From contig SMMW01000585.1 of NCBI GenBank assembly GCA_004794655.1, positions 9,237,501 to 9,301,500 of the forward strand: a stretch of 64,000 nt of DNA, in the 5' to 3' direction. The notes under the pieces were generated by a model. It worked only from the letters and a program-made list of their open reading frames with translations. It was not told where the DNA came from and did not search any database. Shown here one piece after another: positions 12,601 to 25,881 of the stretch. Made by a program: the position numbers and the translations under genes. Position 1 is the first letter of the stretch. Every line of letters starts with the position of its first letter. The stretch is from Marisa cornuarietis (taxonomy: Eukaryota; Mollusca; Gastropoda; Architaenioglossa; Ampullariidae).

Positions 12601-12954
12601 AGCTGACTTCACAGTAGACATCCACAGTCACGTGTCTATATTAAGGAGTGATCACTATACAGATCGAACGGCGAAATCGGAAAATATTCAGAAGTCGTTG
12701 CATGGTGCGATCAGAAGAATAGTGACCAGTGGCGTAACAGTTAACACCAAAAGGTGATTGTCATGGCGGTGGTCACTGATACTCGGATCACTGCTGTGAA
12801 GCAAAATGATCAAGCGGATGAAGCAAACCAGCCACAAGCAGATCCATTACATCAAATCAAGCCTGTTTAATCAAATCGAAACATGGTCATACAACACGGA
12901 AACAAGCTAAGGTAGAGCACGCAGGCTTCTATGATGTAAGAATAGAAGTATGTG
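9612..12954. other. Intergenic; one possible tRNA-like SINE, otherwise nothing recognised
   Basis: T-rich on plus near 9.86-10.45 kb, where a 197-codon open frame looks like chance. A tRNA-like stretch lies at about 11955-12060. Nothing else is supported. Confidence 0.4.
11955..12060 (+). repeat. Possible tRNA-derived SINE
   Basis: TGGCCGTAGGCGAAACG resembles an A box. TGCTGGGTTCACATCTCGC resembles a B box about 70 bases later, followed by a T-run and CT-rich tail. It differs from the 9.4 kb family. No target duplication was found. Confidence 0.4.
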
Positions 12955-13265
12955 GGAGAGCTCCCTTCCACTTGTTAAAGGACAACACGAGCGCTCAGCA
13001 ATAATCGCTGGAAATAGAGCATAACGTATCACAAAAATATATTCCGGTGGTTTTTTATGACGAAAAGGCACGAGAAGTATTATATTAATGTTTTTCTCTT
13101 AATCACACCTGGATTTGTAAAAAAAAACCAGGAAGTAATGAAAAGGAAGTATTCTAAAAAAATAGCATGAGCTGAATTCGAAGAGAAAAGATGCAATCCT
13201 CGGTAAAAGAAAACAGACCAGAACACAACGTGCTTTTGGTGAATATTCTCTTCGGCACTCATTAA
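12955..13265 (+). repeat. Dispersed repeat, copy 1 (inverted partner at 32.74-33.03 kb)
   Basis: About 300 bp matching the reverse complement of 32740-33030 throughout. Shared landmarks are ACTTGTTAAAGGACAACA, CGCTGGAAATAGA, ATATTCCGGTGGT, GGCACGAGAA, TGAGCTGAATTCGAAGA, GCAATCCTCGGTAAAAG and GACCAGAACA. One frame reads LLKDN..SLEIE..QKYIPVVFYDEKAREVLY with one stop in it. The family is unknown to me. Confidence 0.7.
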
Positions 13266-15054
13266 TATTTTAACCTGATCATAAAGAGAAAATGGTGCAC
13301 TCGAATTATCCTTTAAAGCACGAACTCTTATACACGTCCATGGTTATGAAAGAAGAGAAGCAGCTCTAAATCCAGTTACTAGACAGATGCCATGCTCTAA
13401 GAGGAATTCAGCCATTAGCTGCATTCTCGTGCGATTTCAGCATTACGTGTTTGAAAAGGTGATGACGCCATTTTGGTAGTCCTGCTCTCCACAATATTTG
13501 ATGAACCTGCGATCGAATGTGCAGGTGCCCCTTTCTTTATGCAAAATCTGCACTGCCCAGAGACATTAGAAATCAAGAAGTGGAAGGGTTGCGATTTTAA
13601 TCAAAGAATAGTCAATATATAAGCCAATGCTTAGTAAGTTGTCAGTTGCCAACTACCAAGATGGCGAATCGTGCTGCAGTGGCGGTAAGCAAACACTATG
13701 CATAGCAAAACCCTTATTTAACATATATATATACATGTGTGTGCCTTCTTAGTGAAAATTAAACTTTCCCGCCCACAGCGGCTACAAAGTTTCCCACGTA
13801 CCTTCTGAAGCTTTCAAGAGACTCTTGAAAACAAAGTTGCAGACACGTGACTGTACTATTTAGCATTTTTGCCAACTGAATGCCGTGCTTAAAAAAAAAT
13901 ACAAAAACAATAAGTACAAAACAAAAGTAAAATGGAAGAAAATTATTAACAGGAAGAGTATGGTATTCTGGCCTTGTCTCAATACCAGGCACAAGTTCTT
14001 AGAGTCAAAACTCGAGCATTAACTTTCTGCACCTGTTTCTTCTCTCACGTTCCTCCATATCTTCTGTCAGATACGCTATATCTATACGCTATATCTATGT
14101 AAACAGTTCGCCAAAATCGTGGGAACCGCTGTCCAATGTAAACGCTAAATGAGCCAGAAATAGAACTCATCTCCAGGTCCCGTGTTCAGTGGGAGAGTAC
14201 TAAGTGTACTAATCACAGGTATATGCTGACTTATGAGTCCAACTTGGAAATAAATCTCAGGTAAGCGCACTTGTGGTGATGTATCGAAGTAAGACAGCGC
14301 TAGTACTACTTTGTGTATATGTCACAAATATATCCGTACGTTTGTGACTAAGTCGTGTTTAGGTATTTATGTCATACATCACCTCACATATCTGTCACGG
14401 TCAAGACCGTCTTTCGTTGATGCGTGTATAACACATGCATACATATATACATGCATACATCTACATACCTGCATAATACATACTCGCAAACATGCCTATG
14501 TGTTAATATATATATATATATAGCTATAGTCATTAAATATATAAATATACATACAATCACACGCATTTATGTACATAGAATTTGTCCAATCAAAAAGAAA
14601 TGACTCCTACACTAGAAGCTATGCTCGACCATGACTAAGGCAAAGATTGCCGAGGCGAGTCACGGGTGGCGGATAGGCGGGGGATGGGTTCTGCAGCCAT
14701 GTAAATAATTTCTACCTGTGATCTCAAAGCTTAAATTTGACACCTTGCAAACGACATCTTTGAGTGTGGAACATTCCAATAGTCTGAACCTCACTTGGAG
14801 AGAAAGTCGGCCAGGCTAACTGCCGTTGTTACAATTAAGCTGCTATCGCTATAAATACATCGAAAAGCATCTTTTACTGACGTTGCATGGGCTCAAGGGA
14901 ACCTTTGAAACAATGGCAACCTTTTTTTGCGAGCTGTTGTTCACATATTATACGTAAAATCAGTGGTAAAGCCTTTGTAAGTTCTTTGATAGATTAAGTG
15001 TTGAGGTGACTTTAAATTGCAAACGATCTAAATTGACTGTGCGTGGGTGCGTGC

Positions 15055-15056
<2 letters not shown>

Positions 15057-15123
<67 letters not shown>
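15057..15123 (+). repeat. (GT)n microsatellite
   Basis: About 33 uninterrupted GT dimers. Confidence 0.97.
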
Positions 15124-15127
<4 letters not shown>

Positions 15128-16087
15128 ACATGTTTTCAATAGCTATACCAGCCTAGGACAAAAAAATTCTCATATCAAGATGACTGAACAGTCAGACCGA
15201 ACTCTGGTGAGGTGCGTGACCGCGGTTATTGTCGCGACATCTGTCTTGTCCTGGGCCCAGCTTCTGGACCAACAGAACGCCTGCCTTTGCTTTGGATTAA
15301 CTGCTCACGGTATTCTCTGGCGTCAGTGTCCCATCTCATTATAATTAATTCTCTGAGTTTTAGTTTATTTTTACGTTTCTTGCCTTTACTGTCAAAGCTT
15401 CCCGTCAGTCTTTTGCTTCGAAAATTGTCATCCACAGCCCACAGTCCACAGTCCACAGTCCACTGTTCATTCTCTTAAGTGAACTATGACCTTCTCTCCC
15501 TTTTTCTCGCCTCTTCCAGATCGTCTTTTGTGGAAAGGTGTTTTGGGGTAGACGTTTCTCAGGTTTAGTGCAACCATTACGATTTTCGATATTGCTCACT
15601 GTCGTCTCCTGGGCGATATGTGGCATATATAGTCAGATACATTTTGTGAAAACAGTTTCAGTGCATCTCACAAAAGATTTCTCAGTATTTATAAGTTACC
15701 CAAAACTTTCGTGAACATTGACGCACGTGTGTGACTCCATTGGCAGATAACGGCTTAAACTCATTATAGTAGCGCGTGGCTGCTCGGTATTATAACATGT
15801 GACTGTTTAGTCTACAGTCTGACTGCTCAGTGTGCATTAAGTGAAATTTCGTTCTTGTAAATGACTGCCATAAATTCAATGTCCAAGCGCGTAAAGTAAC
15901 CGAATGCTAAATAAATAAATTTTGATGACTCTTTCTTGTATATGTCGACTTCTTTTGTTTACCTGTGTGCTAACTATGAGAATTTATGCCTGATTACAGA
16001 TTGCAGAATTGTCGATGTTTCCTCTATCAAAACCTTGGTAAGCCCTCAGAAAATATCCCTTTCTCTCCCTAACAAACAACCATTCTC

Positions 16088-16089
<2 letters not shown>

Positions 16090-16161
<72 letters not shown>

Positions 16162-16220
16162 ATAAGATGAATGTATAAGAGAGAGCATGTGTGTGTGTGT
16201 GTGTGTGTGCGTGTGTGTGC
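16090..16220 (+). repeat. (GT)n microsatellite, two blocks
   Basis: A run of about 35 GT dimers (16090-16160), then an AT-rich spacer and a second run (16188-16220). Confidence 0.95.
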
Positions 16221-16859
16221 TGAAAGGCCGACCGACCGAACTTAAGCGAGAAAGACCTTTAACTCGTCATAATTATATATATCCTGCATATGTCGAAATG
16301 AAAAATAAAATTATTTTGTATTTTTATTATTTTTAGGTCTGTATTTGTTTATAATAGAATATGTCGAATTTCCTTGTTCATTGTTTTTAACTGCTGGTCA
16401 ATGGTTTGTGTCTGTAAGCCAGGTAATACTGAAGTAAAAGGAACTTGCAATAATAATTTTGACGGGACAGTACATCGTCTAATTATTGCCCCTACCTCGA
16501 TTTGTTGATGAGGTATCATTGACGGGTCGAATCTTTTTGAATTTTGCAGTTGCTGCAAAATACTACGACCTTTGACAGGTTTATTTCAATCAAATCTGTT
16601 GAAAACTGCCCATCAGGTGAGGAAGAAAGAAGGAGATGTACAAAAATAGAGAGAGAGAATGAGTGAATGAGAGAATGAGTGTCAGATTAAACGTCGAAAG
16701 AAAGACATGATAAATAAAAAAAAGAAGCTAAAAATATCACAAAGATTTAAAATATAAAAAAATGAGAGAAGAAAGAAATATAAAATGTTGGAATTGAAAT
16801 ATTAAATGTGAAAAAGGAAGGCATATCAGGAAGAAGCACATGCACAAAGAGAGAGAATA

Positions 16860-17070
16860 AAAAGTAAAAGGTTACCAGAATAATATTCAAGAATATTAAT
16901 ATTAATTTTAAGTAATGTTTAATAGTTAAATATAAGAGTTGATTAAACTATTAAAGATTATTAATATTAAACGTAAGCAGTATTATAAAGAGTTCAATAT
17001 GAGTTAGTTAAACATCAAAGAACATTAATATTAAATTTAAATAATAGTATGAAGTTAAAAGCATGTAATT
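16860..17070 (+). repeat. Decayed AT-rich tandem repeat
   Basis: AATATTAATATTAA.., ATTATTAATATTAAACG and ACATTAATATTAAATTTAA recur at roughly 60-base spacing with TTAAAGAT/TCAAAGAA between them. Degenerate, and boundaries are approximate. Confidence 0.45.
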
Positions 17071-17619
17071 TAAAGGATTAGTCATTTGATACAATGTTTT
17101 AGTGCAGATTTCTCTTCTTATGTCACATTTCTGTTGACAGATGACTCAGATGAAAAGTCTCGTCGAAAAGTGCGTGACTCAGACCCACAGACTTTCCTCC
17201 CTGTGCCCAGCAAGTAATGAGAAGAGTTAGACTGTACACCTTGAGTGTTCTCTAGCATTAGGAGACAGGACATGGTTTCGAAGTAAAGATGAGAGATCTT
17301 TACTTCCACCCTTTCTCAAATGTTATTTATTCAGCTTTCATATCAGGATACAAACCTACTTTTTTGTAAGTTATCTCTATTTCTCTCTCTTCTTCTTCTT
17401 CTTTTGTTTTTATTTTCTAACAATTTGTCTTCTGTATTGGTTCTCTGAATATTCAAAGTGGGCTTTGTGATAGGGCACGTGATCCGTTGCATGTAAATCA
17501 TATTTGATACATACTTATTTTTGATGAAGGGATGGGATAATTTTAGAGCATGTTTCGAAAAGAAGTTTTCACTCGATCAGTCAAAAATTAGTTCAGGTAG
17601 GTAGATCATTATTTGAGGT

Positions 17620-17700
17620 AATCTGTTCATATGGTATCTGATCTGTTCATATGGTAGCTGGTCTGCTCATATTGTAGCTTATCTGTTCATATAGTAGCTC
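17620..17700 (+). repeat. Four-unit tandem repeat, period about 20
   Basis: Units of the form ATCTGTTCATATGGTAGCTG repeat four times with single-base differences. Confidence 0.8.
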
Positions 17701-17856
17701 CGCATGCTAGCACTAGGGATGTTAGAGATGCCTCCCTCAAGAAATCCTAGTATCGTCGTGCAGAGCGCTGGGCAGTGTTACTACTCGACTATCAGTATCA
17801 CATGAACATACCTACCTTTTCCCCCTGATTCCCCGTCCAACCAACCACCTACCCTG

Positions 17857-17859
<3 letters not shown>

Positions 17860-17937
<78 letters not shown>
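17860..17937 (+). repeat. (AC)n microsatellite
   Basis: About 38 uninterrupted AC dimers. Confidence 0.97.
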
Positions 17938-17939
<2 letters not shown>

Positions 17940-19464
17940 TAATGAACGATAGCATCATCTATTTATTAATTGCTATATTCATGTGGTCGTGATGGTCAGG
18001 CAGCAATAAGTTTCTTCTGCTTTCTAATGGTTACATGCCCGTGGCATCAAACTGACATGTCGATGACCAGTTCCTTAAATACCAATTGTTTTTCTTATTC
18101 CTTGATCCCCAACAGTTTCTTTCTCCTGTATGTACGGAGCAGAGACGAGAGAGATAGAGAGAAGTGTGCGGAAGGGGATGGGGTGGGGGGTTAGGGAAGT
18201 GAGGGCATCGGAGTAGCATTCATCAAAGTCACTATCGTTACTACAGGTTTATAGTCTGTACTCTATCATATATGACCGAAAGGTCTAATAATTTACTAAT
18301 TAGAAAACCGTTAAAATGTGTTTAAAATGTTTGGTGTTAGACTGTTAGGTTCCAAAACGTTTCATTTACTAATGTTTCTGCATTTGACCTCCCAAACCTC
18401 TTTCCGTTTTGAAAAACGATTGTTGCCGGCCTCTAATAAAGTTCGTTTAGACGGGGGATCAAATTGTTACAATTTATATTTCAACACTTTACATAAAACA
18501 AGAGATTAAGAAGATTTGTGCGTTACAAAAAATGTGAAAAGAATCTAAAGAGGAAAATAAAGTATTTCCAGTATTTGACAGAGGTGACTGAGAGAGTTCG
18601 ACCGAACGAGAGAGAGAGAGAGAGAAAGGTTGCATCACCACGATTTTGCTTAAATGGAAGAAAATGCTGACTGTAATAGCTCGAGAAATCACAGGGAAAA
18701 TTCAGACATGAACAAACGATTTTAAAAAATGCGATAAGTAATCAGAATGCAGTTCAAGTGATCGTGCCCTGATACGTGTATTTCTGTGGTTTTGCTAACT
18801 GCACCTTGATTTGAATAGTAAAGTCCGAGCCTGATTTTTTTTTTGTTTCTTTATTTTAAGTGTACTCTCACGACTGTGTAATACTTATCTAGTTTATCGA
18901 GCACAGGGATCCACATAATGATCCCAGGGAAGAAATAGGCCTCAGGGCCGACTAGACAACTTTCACATTGGCAACCCTTCCAGAGCACCTATAAAATAAT
19001 TAATGACGAGAGATCTGATAATGATAATGATGACGAAAGTGACGATTTATTTCTTCATGGAAACGTGTGTGGGGAAGTGGGGAGGGGGAAGGAGAAGCCG
19101 CCGAGGAATCAGCAAACACCGTACGTAGGACCATATTGGCGGCATATATAAGTCACAGAGCAGAAATAAAACAAAAAGCGTTCAGTGAAGAATGTAGTTT
19201 CGTTTTTTTTTTTTTTTTTTTTTTTGTCTTCGTCTTAATATTTTAAACAGGCGTAAGTGAAACAGATTACCCGTCAGCCTTCGTTCCTCTGATTCTGTTA
19301 CCACAATTAAGTCTAAACTTAAGCCGCATCTTTAACCCTGTCCTGACATGAGCGTGCATAACGTGTCTGTAATTTACTTTGTGTGTAAGTGGATGTCTGT
19401 TGTAGAAGTGAGCGAGTCTGTTATATGCGAATATGGGTGCATGGTTGTTAGTGATTCAGTCTAT

Positions 19465-19684
<220 letters not shown>

Positions 19685-20007
19685 TAAGTTCCTCAACAGT
19701 CGTGCTGTTAAGGGAATCCAATTCTCATCGAGAAGGGAAAGTTCCATTCCGTTTATGGTTGGTGCAATAAGACCAGTACGATTTGAGAATTAGACGATCT
19801 GTTAAAGCCAGACCTTCAGATGGCAAAGGACAGACAGAACGGTTATCTCTTGTACCGATAATCCTGGAGATGCTCAGTCTCACTGTTTGGTACAAATGCA
19901 GCAGAGCACCTGCCATGGGCGTTGTCGTTCTTCTGCGATGGGAAGAGAATGTCGTCTGCCACGAATCAGAGAAAGTGGGTTCCGTAAAAATGGGGTGTGA
20001 GAGTGTC

Positions 20008-20008
<1 letters not shown>

Positions 20009-20080
<72 letters not shown>
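20009..20080 (+). repeat. (GT)n microsatellite
   Basis: About 35 GT dimers. Confidence 0.97.
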
Positions 20081-20082
<2 letters not shown>

Positions 20083-20655
20083 CTTTCGTGAAATTGATGT
20101 TTTTCGTTAAAGAACAATTATGTCTATATGTGACCGTAAAGTGAACTATGCTGTACCATAAAGGAGATATCTCTTGTTCACATTATGTCTGTCTGGTCAC
20201 AACAATCTGCTTCCGTCAGCACCCGTACCCTGCACACAATGACGACAGTGAGGCTGGGAAGAGAACAGCTTTTATTTTACACAACTTATCATTGACAAGG
20301 TGTTGATTGTGTACATTATTCATTTAGTTTCACTCACAGCCTCTTACATATGCCTTTATGTATTTCAAAAATTCGATTTGTACCTCCATTTTCTCCTCGT
20401 TATTAAGGAAGACCTATTCTCAAGATCAACTTTGTTGACTGTTCTTCGCGCTGATCTGCTAGAGACTTCCGCTCAAAAAAAAAACATAATCAAAAAGGTA
20501 TCACTGAATTACTGGTATGTCACTTCAAACCTTTATAAGCCTGCGACGGACATTTCAATTATAGAAATGGAATAATCGTTAGGGAAATGGACAGGGATTG
20601 GACCTCAATCTGTTGCCAGCAAAGTGATGATGATGTTAGCAATACCTACTACCGT

Positions 20656-20682
20656 TGCTGCTGCTGCTGCTGCTGCTGCTTC
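20656..20682 (+). repeat. (CTG)n trinucleotide repeat in the 3' flank of the mini-CREC gene B
   Basis: About eight CTG units. They lie 126 bases past the gene's stop codon on minus, probably in its 3' UTR as (CAG)n. The paralogous position at 29.98 kb has only CTGCAGCAGATGCTGCT. Confidence 0.75.
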
Positions 20683-20807
20683 TGCAGATGTTGTTATTTC
20701 GGGAGTAAAAAGATGTGAGGGAGCGCATGATTGTGTATGAGACGATATTTCTAAATATCTAGAGACAGCACAGCAGCACGGCGGATAACAAACAGTGGCT
20801 GCAGCAG

Positions 20808-21455
20808 CTAGAACTCGTCGTGCTTCACAAATTCTTCTTCACTTTCCTTTTTGCCTGCGAACTGAAACATGCCCAACAGTCTGCGATCATGACAAAATGT
20901 TTGCATGTGTGCGTGCTTGCCAGGCTGAGTTAGCAAGTAACTAAGTAATCGAGTCAGGAAAGCTTAATGAAGCCAACCAACCCACCCACCCACCCACTAA
21001 TTGCATAAAAAGTCGAACTAAAAGTAAAAATGTAATAAATGCCATAGAAAGGCCATATGAATCAGAAGGAAGATAACTAACATGAACTAACAGAAATGTC
21101 ATATGAATGAGAACGGAGAAAGAAGAGGCTTGAAATCAGTTTTAAACGCTAAGTTCAGAGAAGATAATTGTGTTGGATTCTATTTTGTTGAGTAAGAAGT
21201 GTAGGGTAGGATTTTATGATTATTAAAGACCTTTGGAAAAGCAGCTGGCTATTTGCCTCGCAATCATGAAAGAAAACCAAAGAGAAAAAAAATAATGAAA
21301 AGTGAGATCGAACAATAATAAAAATTATCGAATGCTATAGGTGGAGATTTTACCTGCCAGGTGGCTTGTACAAACTCAGAAAATGTAATGGCTTTATTAC
21401 CTGAAACAGTAAATGCACAGCGTGCGTTGTATAGTAATGACCTGAGAATGAGTGA

Positions 21456-21487
<32 letters not shown>

Positions 21488-23220
21488 AAGAAATAGAAAA
21501 CCTGGCGGTGGTGGGCAATGACCTTTGTTTGGACAGACGACATAGATAAGTGAGTCTAAGGGTTTTGCGGCAGAGCTCGTGACATCTCCGATAAAAGCTC
21601 TAACCGTTTCTAGTGGTTTTCGTGCCGTTCCCTTTGTCTCTCTCACACCCACCGTGTAAATCGTGGGGCTTCGTTCGACCACTCGCATGTCGAACATCGT
21701 AGTTCATTCCCATCAGTCTGTTTACGTTCGGACTGACCTAACCACGTGAGTTCCAGACACGTCCAGGTTCAGCCGACTTCGTGTCTCCCTGTAATCAAGT
21801 GTAACTTCTAAAGAAAAATTACGCGTGCCGGAAGCGAGATTTGAACCCTACCCACACGATTTTCACAGCTTTCCAGTCGATCGTTCCACGTGCCCGTCAC
21901 TGTCATCCCCATCCCCTGCACCTGCATGTAGACATGAACAGAGAACTGATGTTTACTTACCGTTAATGTCTAGAATTTGGAAGATATCTATTACTTCCCA
22001 CTTGTCCAGGAGATGGTCTTCGTTCTCGTCAAAGATTTCGAAAATGGTGTTCACGCGCTCCTTGCTCAGCTTCAGTATCGCTCTCAGCTCCTCCGGCTTC
22101 AAAAAAGCTCCGTCGTCTTCCACACCTGGAGCCGTAGTTATGAAGCGAGAGTAAATCGTTTCCCCAGAGCAACATGGGAACTCAGAAGACTCTTGTTTCT
22201 ATAATAACAATGCTATACGAAGATACCGTGGACTTTTTTTTTATCACCCCAGAGCATCTTTGCTGTCGCTTTATATCTTTATTTCAACAGCTCCACGTTA
22301 TAAATGGAAACAAGACTCTTGTCCCCTAGTTCCCACTGCTGCCACGGGGCAACGCCTTACCCTCGCTGTATAAATTGTGATGATACGGGATACGGGACCT
22401 CATACTCTGCAAGGAAGTTTACTCGCTGTTTCTGCGGTGTTTGTTCACAGTAAGTCTTGTAATAGGGTGTGCGTGTTCATCTGGACAACACCCTGTTGTT
22501 GACTAACATATGTTATTTTGATTTTATATCTTTTCAGCGATCCTTTAAATGAACATGCAGTCTATTTATCTAAAGTCAACAGTTGAAACAGCTAATTAAA
22601 AATGAAAAAATCTTCGTGTTACGAAAAATTGAGATGTTCCTGCTTAGAGAAACGACATGAATGGATGCAAAAAAGTAGATTGTACTACTACTACGAAGAA
22701 GAACAAGAAGAAGAAGAACAAGAAGAAGAACAAGAAGAACAAGAACAAGAAGAAATGAGGAATTTATAGAGCGCCGAACCAGTGTTAAGAACGTGGACAG
22801 TACTTGAAATAACAACTAGGTCGATATGTAGAGCATATGAAGGAATGGAAAGATAGGAAACAATGGGCTAAAGTTCAAAAGCCAGGAAAACACAGAGGTA
22901 ACATACAGTAACGATGAAGAGCTAGCTAAAAATTTAATCAACCAAGGGATTTCAGCAGCACAGACTAATCAAGAGATATAAAAAGGAGAGAAAGAGATAG
23001 TGAGAGAGAACGGGTTAGTTAAGTGAACCGTGTTTAGGAGAAGTGCTCACGGAAAGATGTTTTTAATGCACGTGTAAAAGACCCAATAGTTGATAAGTAG
23101 TGGATAAGTGGAAGGAAAGTTAAAGGAAAGTGAACTTCACTGCTTTGCTGGACTGAAGTTACAGAGCCGGTGACCATACGCTATTATTTTGCTGACTGTG
23201 TGTGTGTGTGTGTGAGTGAG

Positions 23221-23287
<67 letters not shown>

Positions 23288-24877
23288 TGATTGGCTTTTA
23301 AAAATTTTAGGTTGGGATGTAGGGTAAGAAAAGTTGGGAGAAATATGGAAATTCTTTCAAAGAAATGAAAACAACTTTGTACTGAATGCGAGGCAGTGCA
23401 GATAACGAAGGAGAAGATCGAGTGACCTCATGGTCCCGTTTCCATGTTTTGAGCACTATATAGTCACGTGCTTCTGTCCATTCTGAAGATGTGGGAATGA
23501 GGTAGGAAGGGCAGCCCGACAGCAAGATCGAATTACAGTCCTCAAGCCTTCATAGAGTGAACGCGTAGTCTGGAGTGTCTGCATGCAGACAGGACTGCCA
23601 AATTCGTCGAGTCAGAGAACGTGGCTTATGGCACTAATCTTACGGAGCTTGTAATTAACAGACTGACGAACAGTTGCAACTTGTTTGTCAAGGGTCAAGT
23701 CAGCAGTGGGTAAACTGTTTTGTTTTTTGCAGAAAAAAGCTTCTATTTGATGGCCATTTAGCTTCAATTTGTTATGTACCATCCAATTTGTAGATCATGT
23801 ATACATCCTATACAGCTCTGACAACATAATGAGAGAGGGTCAGCGATCTGGAGGGAGTACAGATGCACGTCATCAACATAGGAAAGATGACAAACTAAAG
23901 GCATGATGGAAGTTGTTTTGTGTACAAAATAAACGGGATGTTCCAAGGACAGAGCCTTGGGAGGACACTGCAAGAATGTGGAGCAGGACATGAGAGATGA
24001 CCATCATTAAATACACTCGGTGTCAAGGACCTGACAGCATGACAGTAGGATCACGAACTCGTGTGTTTAGGATCGAGAATGACACTAGTGAGTAGCGCGA
24101 GTGTGAGCGAGACACGGACTGAGGAGATAAAAACTGAATCAGCTTTTTGTTGTTCTCTCATTGCGCTTCAACCAGTCTCTAAATCTGATTTAAAGAAAAT
24201 CATTTTCGGGGCCAGACCAACAGTTTTTCAATTAGACCCAGGGTGTCCCTCGCGCATTCTTTCCAAAAAAACAAAAAAGAACTACTTCTATTGTTGCTGA
24301 GCCTTAGACAACTAACAAAACATCACACATGTACTACACAAAGCCCTCGGTATGACGGCCACCTACAAAGTACACAACAAAAATACGTCCACAAATAAAC
24401 ACCTTCGCTGTGGTTCGGACATAAAGTACAATAATTTAAGAAGATAATTATAAACACAGAATACCTGAAACTTTATCTATAAACTCACTGACATTCTGAT
24501 TAAAAAATGACACCAGATACGAAATTCCTGACGACAAACCAACAGCTTGTGAATTTTAAAACTACAGCTACGCCAGTCACCACCATCAAATCTATAACTG
24601 ATGTACTATTTACAAAATACAGGTTTTTATTGTTAAGCACAGTCTTTACATATATAATTTTACTTAGCACACCAAATGTAGAAAATGTTTAAAAACTTAC
24701 CTAGTAAATTTATCATCTCGCTCAGTTCAACTTTGTTGTTCTTGTCCAAGTCTAAGATGTTGAAAAAAGTTTGCAGTTTTTTTTCTCTCAGGATTGCGAG
24801 TTCTCTTTCCACGTGCAGACTAAACATAACCATTTTATCAACATCAGCATTTGAAGAGTGGAGTCTGATGTTTGTAT

Positions 24878-24941
<64 letters not shown>

Positions 24942-25021
24942 CGCACGCACACAAATTGAAATTACCTATACGTATAACAAAAGCAGAGTGTGACGATGTG
25001 TTCGTTCTGGCATGCGTGTGC

Positions 25022-25082
<61 letters not shown>

Positions 25083-25828
25083 CTCTCGCTAACAGCGGTG
25101 GTTGAAACCTATGCAGATTCACCCTGTGTATCAAGTCCTCACCAATTTTGGCAGGAATACTCCTTTCGTGTACGGTTAGGTCATGGACAACTTTTGGTCC
25201 CTACAGATTGCTCGGAAGCAGGCTTGTGACAGACACACACGTGTAGACTAAATCTTTGCAGTTTCGCTTCACTCCTGTGTCTTGCTGCAATCGATCCGTC
25301 CAATTTTTTGTTTGTTTGTTTTTCCTTGAAAGGGGCAGAGGACACCGTTTTTTTGCATGTTCCCCTGTGCAATGCCTTATAAATGACCACCAAAAAGTGT
25401 ACTTTAACCTTTAATATGAAGTGATCCGGCACAGGATGGAATGCCTTGTCACTGGCCCGTGCCTGATCACTGTAAGTTTGGAATGGTTTTCTCTGCACAA
25501 AGCAGAGATCCTGACACCTGTACCGGTCGTCGGGAAAGTAGGGGGAAATAGGGAGGGATCTTGATAGACACAGAGGCTGACAGGGCTCGCCACTGCCTTC
25601 TCTTGAGATGCGATGAGCAAGTCCTGCACGGAAGGACCAGTTCTTCCTCGGCGTCGATCACTTCCTAGGTACTTTGGAGGGTCTTTGACAGGGTGTTAAG
25701 TCGGGTGACTTGACGAAGTGAGACCGGCGCACGTCGCTTCACTCATGCAGGAAGGGGTTTCGGGTTATGCCGCTGTATTTGTTCTTCCATTCTCCCAAAG
25801 TTAGGTCTGTATGTTATACTGTACAATG

Positions 25829-25881
<53 letters not shown>

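Noticed and set aside
15006..15344. Open frames with long Cys-Val or His-Thr runs (here and at 16.1, 20.0, 25.0, 28.4 kb)
   Set aside because: Translations of (GT)n/(AC)n arrays; no splice or domain support.
21350..21697. 115-codon minus frame with Leu/Ser run
   Set aside because: The (GA)n tract on plus creates a Ser/Leu-rich frame. Only 21354-21400 is supported as exon.
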